Source: GCA-002840305 sp964609365
GTDB lineage: Bacteria > Patescibacteriota > Patescibacteriia > Patescibacteriales > UBA12465
Reading direction: 5' to 3'
DNA: 45,431 nucleotides
NCBI GenBank assembly: GCA_964609365.1
Contig: CAZSRC010000002.1
Coordinates: 1 to 45,431, forward strand
In this document: piece by piece, positions 24,970-33,406 of the stretch
Layout: each line of letters begins with the position of its first letter
Position numbering within the stretch: position 1 is the first letter of the stretch
Translations under genes and position numbers: made by a program
Notes under the pieces: generated by a model
The model's database searches: none
Seen by the model: the letters and a program-made list of their open reading frames with translations, nothing else
Told to the model about the DNA's origin: nothing

Positions 24970-25890
24970 ATGAATAAAGTATTGATTCTGGGATCTGATG
25001 GTAATTTAGGAAGTCAATTAGTAAAAGATTTTTCTAATTTTTCTAATTCAAAAGTTATTTCTTTTACAAGAAAAGACCTGGATATTTTAGATTATGATTT
25101 AATGAATTTTAAAATATCACAATTAAAGCCAGATATAATTATTAATACAGTTGCTTATAATGCTGTTGATAAATGTGAAGAGTTTGACGATGAATTTAAA
25201 TTAGCTAAAAAAATAAATGGAGAAGCTTTAAAATATTTAGGAAAAACGGCTATAAAAAATAATTCTATTTTACTTCATTATTCTACTGATTATGTGTTTG
25301 GCGGAAATATTTGTCAGGAAAATGATTGTAGCGATGAATGCCTTCTTTCTTTTAAGGAAAAGGGAGGATTCCTAGAAGATAATGATCCATGTCCAATTAA
25401 TAAATATGGATTATCAAAGGTTTTAGGAGAAATAGAATTACAAAGATTAGCTAGTCAAAAATTAAAATATTATATAGTCAGAACTTCAAAATTATTTGGA
25501 CCAAGGGGCAGCTCCCAAAACTCAAAAGAAAACTTTTTTGATATAATGTTGAAAATGGCTAATGAAAAAAATGAACTTAATGTTGTTAGCGAAGAACTTA
25601 GTTGCTTTACTTATACTGAAGATTTAGCCAGACAAAGCAGGGAATTACTTCAAGATAGAAAAGATTTTGGTTTTTATCATATTAGAAATAGTGAGCCGGC
25701 AATTTGGTATGATGCCGCTAGAGAATTATTTAGACTCAAAAATTATATGATAAAAATAAATCCAGTTTCTTCAGAAAAATTTCCTAGACCAGCCAAGAGA
25801 CCTAAGTATTCCGTTTTAGCTAATTCAAAATTAAAACCATTGAGAAGTTGGCGAGAGGCCCTAAAAGAATATCTAAAAAATTATAAATAA
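24970..25890 (+). CDS. rmlD: dTDP-4-dehydrorhamnose reductase with cysteine-bearing insertion
   Basis: 306-aa SDR that reduces dTDP-4-keto-rhamnose to dTDP-L-rhamnose. NAD(P)-binding LGSDGNLGSQL, NTVAYNAVDKCE, STDYVFGG and the catalytic YxxxK in NKYGLSK. Between VFGG and the EDNDP stretch there is an extra segment of about 20 residues containing C115, C120 and C124, with C141 nearby; ordinary RmlD has only a short loop here. The cysteine cluster may bind metal or be structural (inference). It lies 3 nt after rmlB. Confidence 0.88.
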   Translation: MNKVLILGSDGNLGSQLVKDFSNFSNSKVISFTRKDLDILDYDLMNFKISQLKPDIIINTVAYNAVDKCEEFDDEFKLAKKINGEALKYLGKTAIKNNSILLHYSTDYVFGGNICQENDCSDECLLSFKEKGGFLEDNDPCPINKYGLSKVLGEIELQRLASQKLKYYIVRTSKLFGPRGSSQNSKENFFDIMLKMANEKNELNVVSEELSCFTYTEDLARQSRELLQDRKDFGFYHIRNSEPAIWYDAARELFRLKNYMIKINPVSSEKFPRPAKRPKYSVLANSKLKPLRSWREALKEYLKNYK

Positions 25891-25911
25891 ATTATTTTTA
25901 ATTAAAATATT

Positions 25912-26637
25912 ATGAAAGGAATTATTTTATCTGGAGGTAGTGCTACTAGGTTAAGACCTTGTACCAAGGTAACCTCAAAGCAATTATTGCCGGTATATAA
26001 CAGGCCAATGATTTATTATCCATTAAATACTTTAATAAAGGCAGGCATTAAAGATATTTTAATTATAGTATCACCAGAACAAGCCGGTCATTATTTAAAT
26101 TTATTAGGAAGCGGAAGAGATTTTGGTGTTAAATTTACTTATGAAATACAAGATAAGCCAGAGGGACTAGCTCAATCTTTTATTATTGGAAAAAACTTTA
26201 TTGATAAAGATAGTGTTTGCATGATTTTGGGTGATAATATTTTTGAAGATGATTTTTCTGTTGATATTAAAAATTTTTCTGGTGGAGCTAAAGTTTTTGC
26301 TAAAGAGGTTCCAGATCCAGAAAGATTTGGAGTTGTAGAGTTTGATGAAAATAATAGAGCTATCTCTATTGAAGAGAAACCAGAGAAGCCTAAATCAAAT
26401 TATTGTGTTACTGGCTTATATGTTTATGATAATAAGGTTGTTGATATTGCCCAAAATTTGAAACCATCTTCTAGAGGAGAACTTGAAATAACAGATGTTA
26501 ATAGAGTTTATCTAGAGCAAGGAGAACTAGATGTTGCTATGGTTAATGGGGCTTGGGTTGATGCTGGAACTTTTGATAGTTTACTAGAGGCGCAAATATT
26601 GGCCAAGGAAAAACTTCAAAGTAAAATGGTTATTTAA
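25912..26637 (+). CDS. rmlA: Glucose-1-phosphate thymidylyltransferase
   Basis: 241-aa nucleotidyltransferase making dTDP-glucose from dTTP and glucose-1-phosphate, the entry step of the pathway. The nucleotide-binding signature reads GGSATRLRPCTKVTSKQLLP (Ala where GGSGTRL is usual), followed by PVYNRPMIYYPL, ILGDNIFEDDF and the C-terminal NGAWVDAGTFDSLLEA. It is the short RmlA type (about 240 aa) lacking the extra C-terminal helices of the 290-aa form. It completes the rml set in the order C-B-D-A, 21 nt after rmlD. Confidence 0.92.
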   Translation: MKGIILSGGSATRLRPCTKVTSKQLLPVYNRPMIYYPLNTLIKAGIKDILIIVSPEQAGHYLNLLGSGRDFGVKFTYEIQDKPEGLAQSFIIGKNFIDKDSVCMILGDNIFEDDFSVDIKNFSGGAKVFAKEVPDPERFGVVEFDENNRAISIEEKPEKPKSNYCVTGLYVYDNKVVDIAQNLKPSSRGELEITDVNRVYLEQGELDVAMVNGAWVDAGTFDSLLEAQILAKEKLQSKMVI

Positions 26638-26644
26638 TAAATTT

Positions 26645-27928
26645 ATGAAAAATATTAAAATATCAAATCAAGAGTTAAAAGGATTTAAGGATTGGTATCC
26701 AGAGGAAATGCTACTTAGATCTTATATATTTAGTAAGTGGAGAGAGGTTTGCTTGTCTTATGGTTTTTCTGAGTATTTAGGTCCTTTGTTAGAAAATGCT
26801 AATATTTATAGAGCTAAGTCAGGAGAAGATATAGGTGGAAAAGAGTTAATGGTTTTTGTTGATCAGGGATCTAGAGAACTAGCAATAAGGCCGGAAATGA
26901 CCCCAAGTGTTGTTAGAATGGTTTCTAAAATTTATCAATCCTCAGTAAAACCATTAAAGCTGTTTTCAATTGCTAATTTTATTAGAAATGAAAAACCTCA
27001 AAGAGGTAGAAACAGAGAGTTTTGGCAATTAAACTGTGATGTTTTTGGAGATAAAAATAATTTTTCAGATTTAGAGATTTTACAGATGAGTATTGATATA
27101 ATGCTGGCCTTTAATCCTCCCAAAGATTCTTTTATTTTAAAAATAAATCACCGAGAGTTAATTGATTATATTTTTTCTTGGGCAAAACTAAATAAGGATC
27201 AGTCCTTGCTATGTATGCGATTAATGGACAAATATAATAAAATAGCTAAAAAAGATTTTATTAATAAGTTAAAAGAAATTTCTCTAAAAGATAATCAAAT
27301 TGAAATTATTTTAAAGTATATTAATTCTAATAGTTTAAAGTCTTTAACGGAAAATATTCCAGGAATTGAAAAATCTCAATCATTTGAGTTCTTGTCAGAA
27401 ATTTTTGATAATTTAAATTCCTTAGGCTATGGTCAATATATTGAGTTTTCTCCAGATATTATAAGGGGTTTTGATTATTATGATGCTTTAGTTTTTGAAT
27501 TATTTGATAAACATCCTGATAATAATAGGGCTATGTTTGGTGGTGGAAGATATAATGGCCTAGCTAATATTTTTGGATCAGAAAGTTTTCCAGCAATCGG
27601 TTTTGCTCCCGGTGATGAAACTTTTAAATTATTTTTAGAGTCTTGGAAAATTTTACCAAAATTTAATATTAAAAAAGATTTTTATTTTTTCCCAATATTA
27701 GATGAGTCTTTGAAAAAAGAAAGCTTAATATTAGCAAATAAATTAAGAAAAGAAGGGAAAAAAGTTGAACTATCTTTTAATGTTCAAAAAATTTCAAAAT
27801 CCCTAGATTACGCTAATAAAAATGGTTTTTCTTATGTTGTTATTTTTGCTGAAGAAGAATTTAAAAATAAGCAATATAAAATTAAGGATATGCTTAGTGG
27901 TGAGGAGAATTTATTTCAGTTAATATAA
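26645..27928 (+). CDS. hisS: Histidine--tRNA ligase
   Basis: 427-aa class II synthetase. Motif 1 region near YGFSEYLGPLLE, TPSVVRMV in the ATP site, motif 2 IANFIRNEKPQRGRNREFWQ, the histidine-binding signature RGFDYYDALVFE and motif 3 GGGRYNGLANIFGS. The C-terminal anticodon-binding domain is present (FYFFPILDE onward), so this is HisS rather than the regulatory paralogue HisZ. It starts 7 nt after rmlA and ends at a strong terminator, so it appears to be expressed with the rhamnose genes. Confidence 0.9.
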   Translation: MKNIKISNQELKGFKDWYPEEMLLRSYIFSKWREVCLSYGFSEYLGPLLENANIYRAKSGEDIGGKELMVFVDQGSRELAIRPEMTPSVVRMVSKIYQSSVKPLKLFSIANFIRNEKPQRGRNREFWQLNCDVFGDKNNFSDLEILQMSIDIMLAFNPPKDSFILKINHRELIDYIFSWAKLNKDQSLLCMRLMDKYNKIAKKDFINKLKEISLKDNQIEIILKYINSNSLKSLTENIPGIEKSQSFEFLSEIFDNLNSLGYGQYIEFSPDIIRGFDYYDALVFELFDKHPDNNRAMFGGGRYNGLANIFGSESFPAIGFAPGDETFKLFLESWKILPKFNIKKDFYFFPILDESLKKESLILANKLRKEGKKVELSFNVQKISKSLDYANKNGFSYVVIFAEEEFKNKQYKIKDMLSGEENLFQLI

Positions 27929-27940
27929 AGTCTATATTTT

Positions 27941-27968
27941 AAAAGGACCTTTAATAGGTCCTTTTTTT
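27941..27968. terminator. Strong bidirectional terminator between hisS and the minus-strand unit
   Basis: AAAAGGACCT (27941-27950) and AGGTCCTTTT (27956-27965) form a perfect 10-bp stem with a 5-nt loop. T7 follows on the plus strand; the minus strand also ends in a T run. It serves hisS from one side and the 27970 gene from the other. Confidence 0.9.
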
Positions 27969-27969
27969 G

Positions 27970-28251
27970 TTAATTTTCGATTGGAATTTCCTTAATCCTA
28001 ACTTTGCTAGAATCATTTTTACATGATGGGCAGAATTCGGTTTCGATGTAGTATTTATCCCATTTACCACTTTTATGTCTATTTTTTTCTAGCTCCTCCT
28101 CGCTTAATAAAAGCATCATTGAGCAAGTTGTTTCAAAATCTACAATGGTAATTTGTCCGCAAGTACAAACTGAATAATTCGAACCTTCTTCGGGAACCCT
28201 TTCATTTAATTTTTTAATGATTTCCTTTGTTAGATAACTTTTTTCTTCCAT
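27970..28251 (-). CDS. Unknown 93-aa cysteine-motif (zinc-ribbon-like) protein
   Basis: I do not recognise a family. The protein has two cysteine pairs, C29xC31 (VCTCGQI) and C74xxC77 (FCPSCKN), plus a single C43, compatible with one zinc ribbon. The N terminus is a charged helix. The start is unusually well marked: AAGGAGAT lies about 6 nt before the ATG, a true Shine-Dalgarno of the kind almost no other gene here has. It lies 15 nt downstream of the 28267 gene, so the two are cotranscribed, and ends at the shared terminator. Confidence 0.7.
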   Translation of the reverse strand: MEEKSYLTKEIIKKLNERVPEEGSNYSVCTCGQITIVDFETTCSMMLLLSEEELEKNRHKSGKWDKYYIETEFCPSCKNDSSKVRIKEIPIEN

Positions 28252-28257
28252 TACGTA

Positions 28258-28265
28258 TCTCCTTT
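28258..28265 (-). promoter_or_regulatory. True Shine-Dalgarno for the 93-aa gene
   Basis: On the minus strand AAGGAGA is followed by TACGTA and then ATG (28251-28249). It lies inside the 15-nt gap to the upstream stop codon. Nearly all other genes in the window have only A/T-rich sequence at this position. Confidence 0.75.
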
Positions 28266-28266
28266 T

Positions 28267-29034
28267 TTAGTTTTTGTTATTTTTTATTTTTTCCTTTATT
28301 AAATTAATTATTTTTATAGCTGAATCATTTATTAAATCTTTATTATTTTTTTCTGATCTATTGTATTTTTCAGTTTCTGAATATATAACCAAATCAGTTA
28401 GCGAGCTTCCACCTGCTAAATGTCTATCTTCTTCTTGTTTCATTTTTCCCTCCCTAGAATTTCTTGTTACATCAATACATATTCTAATTTTTTTATTTCT
28501 ACCTTTTTCATCTTTGTATCTAAAATTAAAAAAAGCATCAACACCCTTAAAATCTAAATGAGAATCAACTGCTGTATAATATTCTAAGTCTTCGTAGCTT
28601 ATGCCCATTTCTCTAACTATTGTTGCATGAAGGTCATCGGCAAAATTTGTTACTGGCTCATTAGGGTCGGAGTTTTTGGGTTGACTCTTCTCAATTATTT
28701 TAAATTGCTCCTCGACATCTAATTCATTCAAAAATTTATGCCTATTTTTTAAAATCCTTTCTTCTATAAATTTTTTGATATCCCCAACCTGTTCTTCTCT
28801 TAACTCTTCATATCTTTCAGGGCTTCTTCTTTTGTATTCCAAAAGCAATCCAATAGCATCCTTTTTTTGCCTAAATTCGGGATACTTTTTAATAATAAAT
28901 AAATCTGCTAGCTTTTCTTCTAGATTTTTTACGTATTTTTTATCATCAATCTTTGATAGAAAGTTTTTTTCCATTAATTTTCCAGTACTTTCATCAAAAG
29001 TTTTTGTAATAAAATTATTTTCAAAATTATTCAT
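28267..29034 (-). CDS. Unknown 255-aa soluble protein
   Basis: No family recognised. No signal peptide or membrane helix. The N-terminal two-thirds is charged and helical. A compact, conserved-looking segment at about residues 150-215 reads LEYYTAVDSHLDFKGVDAFF, then KKIRICIDVTRNSREGKM and GGSSLTDLVIYSE. The spacing of D161/D166 and D188 on neighbouring strands recalls PD-(D/E)xK nuclease folds, but the expected E/D-x-K lysine is Thr (DVT), so this is only a weak resemblance. It is followed by the 93-aa cysteine protein. It ends with K/N-rich residues. Confidence 0.7.
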   Translation of the reverse strand: MNNFENNFITKTFDESTGKLMEKNFLSKIDDKKYVKNLEEKLADLFIIKKYPEFRQKKDAIGLLLEYKRRSPERYEELREEQVGDIKKFIEERILKNRHKFLNELDVEEQFKIIEKSQPKNSDPNEPVTNFADDLHATIVREMGISYEDLEYYTAVDSHLDFKGVDAFFNFRYKDEKGRNKKIRICIDVTRNSREGKMKQEEDRHLAGGSSLTDLVIYSETEKYNRSEKNNKDLINDSAIKIINLIKEKIKNNKN

Positions 29035-29066
29035 ATTTTTTTATTATTTAATAAATTCTATAATAA

Positions 29067-30152
29067 TTATTTAATTTTGTCAATAGCTGTTAAATTTTCT
29101 GTAATTAATTTTATTTTTTCAATAAGATCTTTTTCGTTTTTAGCTTCAAATAAAATTTCTTGCTCTTTTGTTAAAAGCTCGGGAATACCCCCTATATTAG
29201 AGGCAATTATAGGTAGGTCAAAATATTTCGCCTCGTAAATCACGGTGGGAGAATTTTCATAACAAAGTGATGGAACTATCAAGCAATCAGCATTGGCCAG
29301 TTCTTGTGCTATTTCTTCTTTATTTTTTAGGCCTAAAATTTTAATACGTTCATCATTTTTGCTTATTAATTTTAACTTCTCTATTAATTTACCAGTACCT
29401 ATGATTTTGAGATTAATTTTTTCATTTTTAATTTTTTTAAAACTTTCTATTAAAAAAATTACTCCTTTATGTTCTTCGAGTTGCCCGATAAATAGAAAAT
29501 CTTTTATCTCTTTATTTTCATTTCTAATAACTTTTTTTTTCTCTCCAAATGGCTGAGGGTTAGCTTGAATTATTTTTTCACTATTTTGAAAAAATCTCTT
29601 TTTAATATGTTCTTGTAGCAACCAATTAGAAGGGGAGATAATTTTATCAGGCGATCCGGAAAGGTGGCGACTAATTTTTTGATAAATTTTAGCTATAAGA
29701 GTTTCGATAATTTTTTCTTGGCCAAATATTATTAATCCAGAGGGATGAATTAATTGAATATCATGCAAAACATGCGTATGCTTGATACTCATTTTTTTAA
29801 TAATTTTAAAAGTTTTAAGACCGATACCCATTAAATTATTAGAAATAATTAAATCCGGCTTTTCTATTTCTAATATTTTTTTGAGTTGACGACCTCGTCC
29901 AAAGTTAAAAATATTTCCTATTTGCCAGAAAAATCTGCAGAGGATTGATTTCTGACCCAGATTGTAATAATTAGAATTTAGATAATATGTTTTTGGATTT
30001 TTATTAATTTTAGTTTCATTTTTTGGTTTTGTAGTAATAACAAAGCAAAAATTACCATCCTTTTCTAGTTGGTTTATAATGTTTTCACAGACCTTTTCGG
30101 CCCCACCTTTATTGTATGGTTTATATAGATTGTTGATTATTCCAATTTTCAT
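29067..30152 (-). CDS. Glycosyltransferase family 4 protein
   Basis: 361-aa GT-B enzyme. N-terminal MKIGIINNLYKPYNKGGAEK (nucleotide-fold plus GGAE motif). C-terminal LFIGQLEEHKGVIFLIESF and CYENSPTVIYEAKYFDLP, with an intact E-x7-E. The open frame reaches back to an ATG at 30188, but those 12 extra residues (MAGTQKKWHNEI) come from a hairpin element, and the ATG at 30152 gives the normal family N terminus. Likely involved in surface glycan assembly with the neighbouring GT4 at 30293; substrates are not deducible. Confidence 0.88.
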   Translation of the reverse strand: MKIGIINNLYKPYNKGGAEKVCENIINQLEKDGNFCFVITTKPKNETKINKNPKTYYLNSNYYNLGQKSILCRFFWQIGNIFNFGRGRQLKKILEIEKPDLIISNNLMGIGLKTFKIIKKMSIKHTHVLHDIQLIHPSGLIIFGQEKIIETLIAKIYQKISRHLSGSPDKIISPSNWLLQEHIKKRFFQNSEKIIQANPQPFGEKKKVIRNENKEIKDFLFIGQLEEHKGVIFLIESFKKIKNEKINLKIIGTGKLIEKLKLISKNDERIKILGLKNKEEIAQELANADCLIVPSLCYENSPTVIYEAKYFDLPIIASNIGGIPELLTKEQEILFEAKNEKDLIEKIKLITENLTAIDKIK

Positions 30153-30165
30153 AATTTCATTGTGC

Positions 30166-30236
30166 CACTTTTTTTGCGTGCCCGCCATAGTCGCATGCCG
30201 TAGGTTATCTGCGACGTAGGAGGGTTGAAAAAAGTG
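30166..30236. repeat. 71-nt GC-richer imperfect palindrome (REP/MITE-like hairpin)
   Basis: Outer arms CACTTTTTT (30166-30174) and AAAAAAGTG (30228-30236) are perfect complements. Inside, CCCGCCATAGTCGCA (30181-30195) pairs with TGCGACGTAGGAGGG (30210-30224), with one G/A mismatch and single-base bulges around a 14-nt loop; the core GTCGCA/TGCGAC is perfect. Base composition is far richer in G+C than the surroundings. It sits directly upstream of a glycosyltransferase gene. Only one copy is in this window. Confidence 0.65.
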
Positions 30237-30292
30237 TTATAAAAATGATTAATATAAAAAATTATTTTGCTAGGTTTTTTTATTTTATTTTT

Positions 30293-31390
30293 TTAAAATA
30301 TCTCTAAAACCTTTTCATCTATTATTTCTTCACTGTATTTTTCTAATACTAATTTATGAGCCTCAGTGCTCATATTTTTTTGCTTTTCTTTGTCTTGTAA
30401 AATTAACTTAATTTTATTTTTTAAATCCTCTATATTTTTTGGCTCTACCAATAATCCTGACTTTTCATTTTCAAAAACAGATCTAACCCCAGGTAAATCA
30501 GAGGCAATAACTGGAGTTCCGCAGGCCATAGCTTCTATTAACACAATACCAAAAGCTTCATTGCTATTAATGGATGGCAAAATTAAAACCTTGGCTTGTT
30601 GAAAATTTTTTATAAAACTTTCTCTATCTGGTCGGCCTAGAAATTTTATTTTATTTTGAATACCCAAATCTCGACTTAAATTTTTAAATTCATTTTTTAA
30701 TTCACCCTCACCAATAATTCTTAATTCTAACTCAATATCCTTTATTTCTTTTATTGCTTTAATTAAAATATCAACTCCCTTAAAATAATGAGCCCTATCT
30801 AGTCCTCCAACAAATAATATTATATTTTCTTTTTTATCTATTTTTAGCGGTTTGAATTCATTGGTATCAACTGAAAAAGGGATTTCTTTAAATTTATTTG
30901 GATATTTATTATAGATATTTTTTATTTGACTATTCTTGATATAGTCTAATGAAGCGCTAATAATAATCTCACTTTTTCTAAATAATGATTTTTTAATAAT
31001 TTCTTCGGGCCAGCTTAATATTTTAAATAAAATATTTTTATGATGAACATCCATATGATAATGAATTATTAATCTTATTTTCGGGTGTAAAATTTTAAAT
31101 AACCAAATTATTATTCCAGTTCCAAAAAAGGGGTAATGAAAATAAATAACATCAAAGCCTTTCAATTTTTTTAGCAGGGAGACCAAAATTGACCCATGAC
31201 CTAATTTTAGAAATGGCCTTAATCTAATTATATTATTTTTATTATCATCTTCTACTATTCCATGCTTGTCTCTAGTTGTAAAAACATGACTATCGTATTT
31301 AATTGATAAAGTTTTTTGTAATTTGAAGGCAGAGGTGCCAATACCTCCTGCATAGGGCGGATAGACACAAACTACTTGGGCAATTTTCAT
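30293..31390 (-). CDS. Glycosyltransferase family 4 protein
   Basis: 365-aa GT-B glycosyltransferase. N-terminal MKIAQVVCVYPPYAGGIGTS (GGIG donor-domain loop typical of GT4), central LFVGGLDRAHYFKGVDILIK, then NEAFGIVLIEAMACGTPVIA with intact E-x7-E and GVRSVFENEKSGLLVEP. Resembles phosphatidylinositol mannosyltransferase and WcaL-like enzymes in layout. It diverges from the membrane protein at 31420 with only 29 nt between the starts, so their promoters overlap. Separated from the next minus gene by the hairpin element. Confidence 0.88.
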   Translation of the reverse strand: MKIAQVVCVYPPYAGGIGTSAFKLQKTLSIKYDSHVFTTRDKHGIVEDDNKNNIIRLRPFLKLGHGSILVSLLKKLKGFDVIYFHYPFFGTGIIIWLFKILHPKIRLIIHYHMDVHHKNILFKILSWPEEIIKKSLFRKSEIIISASLDYIKNSQIKNIYNKYPNKFKEIPFSVDTNEFKPLKIDKKENIILFVGGLDRAHYFKGVDILIKAIKEIKDIELELRIIGEGELKNEFKNLSRDLGIQNKIKFLGRPDRESFIKNFQQAKVLILPSINSNEAFGIVLIEAMACGTPVIASDLPGVRSVFENEKSGLLVEPKNIEDLKNKIKLILQDKEKQKNMSTEAHKLVLEKYSEEIIDEKVLEIF

Positions 31391-31419
31391 ATATTTGTAT
31401 TTTTTGCTATATTATAGAT

Positions 31420-33396
31420 ATGAGTTTTATTACTTTTTTAAATTATTTTAGGAAAAATTTTCTTTTGATTTTTCTTTTATTTTTATCACTGATTATCAAC
31501 ATCGGTTCGGTTTGTTATTATTTTTATAAGTTTAATAACCTAATTCTAATAATTACCTCGATTTTAGCACTATTTTTAACCTATATCTTTATATATTTTA
31601 GCATTTCTAAAGGCAATCAACAAGGTTTAATACATAGAGAGGGAGTGGATTCTGTCGTTAATGGTAAATTCCCCAAGATATTATTAAAGGTGATTTTACC
31701 TCTAATAACCCTAACATTATTTTTCATTATATTTCAAATATTATTTAGATCCGGAAGTCTCTCGGCTGTTGCCTCGCCTTGGCACTTTTTACCTATTTAT
31801 TTTTGGATTTTTCTATGGTTTTTAATAATAACTCTATTTATAAATTTTTATTTAAAAAATAAATGGTCATATTTATTTATAGTCATGTTGTATTTTTTAT
31901 TTTTTTCCATTTCATTTTTTATTTATAAAATTGCCTTTGGTTATGATCAATTACTTCACCAACGCGCCCTAGGCGATATTTCACAGTTTGGATTTATAGA
32001 GCCTAAAACTATTTATTACTTGGGTCAATATATTTTGGAATTATTTATTTTAAAAATTTGGCCCTTTTCTTTAGAAATTCTAGATAAATTGATAGTCCCA
32101 TTTTTATCAGCTTTATTAATTCCAATAACTCTTATTTTTAATTTTAAAAAAAGAGGTTTTAATAAAATTATTTGGCCATTATTATTGTTTTTAATTTTAT
32201 CATTTTCAATTTTTACTTATACGGTTCCACAAAATTTGGCTTTTTTGTTTTTAGTTATTTTACTAATTTTTTCCTTTAATAAGAATTTTATCCAAAATAA
32301 ATTTAATTTTTTATTTTTATTTTCTTTAGCATTTTCTATATTTTTAATTCATCCCATAGCTGGAGTTCCGGCAATTATTTTTACCTTTATTTTACTTATT
32401 GACAACATTATTAAAAATAATGGAGGTTTACTGAAAATAGGGAAGTGGAGCTTAAAAGTTAATTATAAATTGCTAAATGCTTTAAAATATTTAGCTTATT
32501 TGGACCAAATTATAATTCTACCAATACTTCTACTATTTTCCGGTGGTCAATTTTCACTGCCTAATATTAATTTTTCTAATTGGTCTATAAAATTACTTGG
32601 CCAAGAGAATGTTATTTTAAATTTTATTTATTTTTTTGGCTTCAATAAAAATTTATGGTTATCACTTCTTTTTATTTTAGCTACAATTTTTGTTTTTAAA
32701 TACAAGCGCCAAGATTTAAAAATTTTTTACTTTAATGCTATTGCCTTAATATTTTCATATTTTTTGAGCTTATTTATAGATTTTCTATTTTTAAGTCAAA
32801 TAGATAAGGGTAGTTATGCTAATAGAATTTTAATTCTTTCTATTTTATTTCTAATTCCAGTTTTTTATGAAATTTTTATTTGTTTAATTAAAAAAATAAA
32901 ATCAGAGAAAATATTTTTTAAAATTATTATTTTAATATTTTTATCTGCCTTACTCTTAATTTCTTTATATTTAAATTATCCTCGTAAAGATAATTATTTT
33001 AATTCACGCTCCTTTTCAGTTTCATCTTCTGATTTTAATACTGTAAGATTTATTGAAAGCATTAAGGAGAATGACAATTATATTGTTTTAGCCAATCAAC
33101 AAGTTGGAGCAAGCGCCATAAAAGAATATGGCTTTAAAAGATATTACGACAGTTGGTTTTATTATTCAGTTCAGACAGGTGGTTTATTATATGATTACTA
33201 TTTAAAGATGCTTGATGATCCTAAACGTGAATTAGCTCTAGAATTGATGACCAAACTTGGAGCTGATGGTGCTTATTTTGTAATCAATGATTATTGGTGG
33301 GGCTTTACTAAAATAGCAGAAGAGGCTAGAGTAGAAGCTGACCTAGTTTATAGTGTGGACAATGACAGGGTCATAATTTTTTATTTTAAATTTTAA
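31420..33396 (+). CDS. Large polytopic membrane protein, possibly GT-C glycosyltransferase
   Basis: 658 aa with roughly 12 to 13 hydrophobic helices between residues 12 and 520 and a soluble C-terminal domain of about 130 residues (from SRSFSVSSSDFNTV; contains NQQVGASAIKEYGF and GADGAYFVINDYWWG). A loop after the fifth or sixth helix has FGYDQLLHQRALGDISQFG, an acidic-His loop reminiscent of the first external loop of GT-C enzymes, which use lipid-phosphate sugars. The overall plan (multi-helix plus small extracellular domain) and the glycan neighbourhood agree, but the assignment is tentative. It may instead be a flippase or polymerase. Confidence 0.6.
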   Translation: MSFITFLNYFRKNFLLIFLLFLSLIINIGSVCYYFYKFNNLILIITSILALFLTYIFIYFSISKGNQQGLIHREGVDSVVNGKFPKILLKVILPLITLTLFFIIFQILFRSGSLSAVASPWHFLPIYFWIFLWFLIITLFINFYLKNKWSYLFIVMLYFLFFSISFFIYKIAFGYDQLLHQRALGDISQFGFIEPKTIYYLGQYILELFILKIWPFSLEILDKLIVPFLSALLIPITLIFNFKKRGFNKIIWPLLLFLILSFSIFTYTVPQNLAFLFLVILLIFSFNKNFIQNKFNFLFLFSLAFSIFLIHPIAGVPAIIFTFILLIDNIIKNNGGLLKIGKWSLKVNYKLLNALKYLAYLDQIIILPILLLFSGGQFSLPNINFSNWSIKLLGQENVILNFIYFFGFNKNLWLSLLFILATIFVFKYKRQDLKIFYFNAIALIFSYFLSLFIDFLFLSQIDKGSYANRILILSILFLIPVFYEIFICLIKKIKSEKIFFKIIILIFLSALLLISLYLNYPRKDNYFNSRSFSVSSSDFNTVRFIESIKENDNYIVLANQQVGASAIKEYGFKRYYDSWFYYSVQTGGLLYDYYLKMLDDPKRELALELMTKLGADGAYFVINDYWWGFTKIAEEARVEADLVYSVDNDRVIIFYFKF

Positions 33397-33406
33397 CTTA
33401 TATTTT

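Noticed and set aside
28274..28561. Open frame on the plus strand opposite the 255-aa gene
   Set aside because: Residue composition (long Ser/Phe/Ile runs) is that of an antisense shadow; the minus-strand frame is longer and has operon context.
28267..29034. Calling the 255-aa protein a PD-(D/E)xK nuclease
   Set aside because: The D166...D188 spacing is suggestive but the catalytic lysine position holds Thr; without a profile or structure match the call would be a guess.
30153..30188. Upstream in-frame ATG giving the glycosyltransferase a 12-residue longer N terminus
   Set aside because: The extension is read from the hairpin element, and the ATG at 30152 gives the normal GT4 start MKIGIINNLY.
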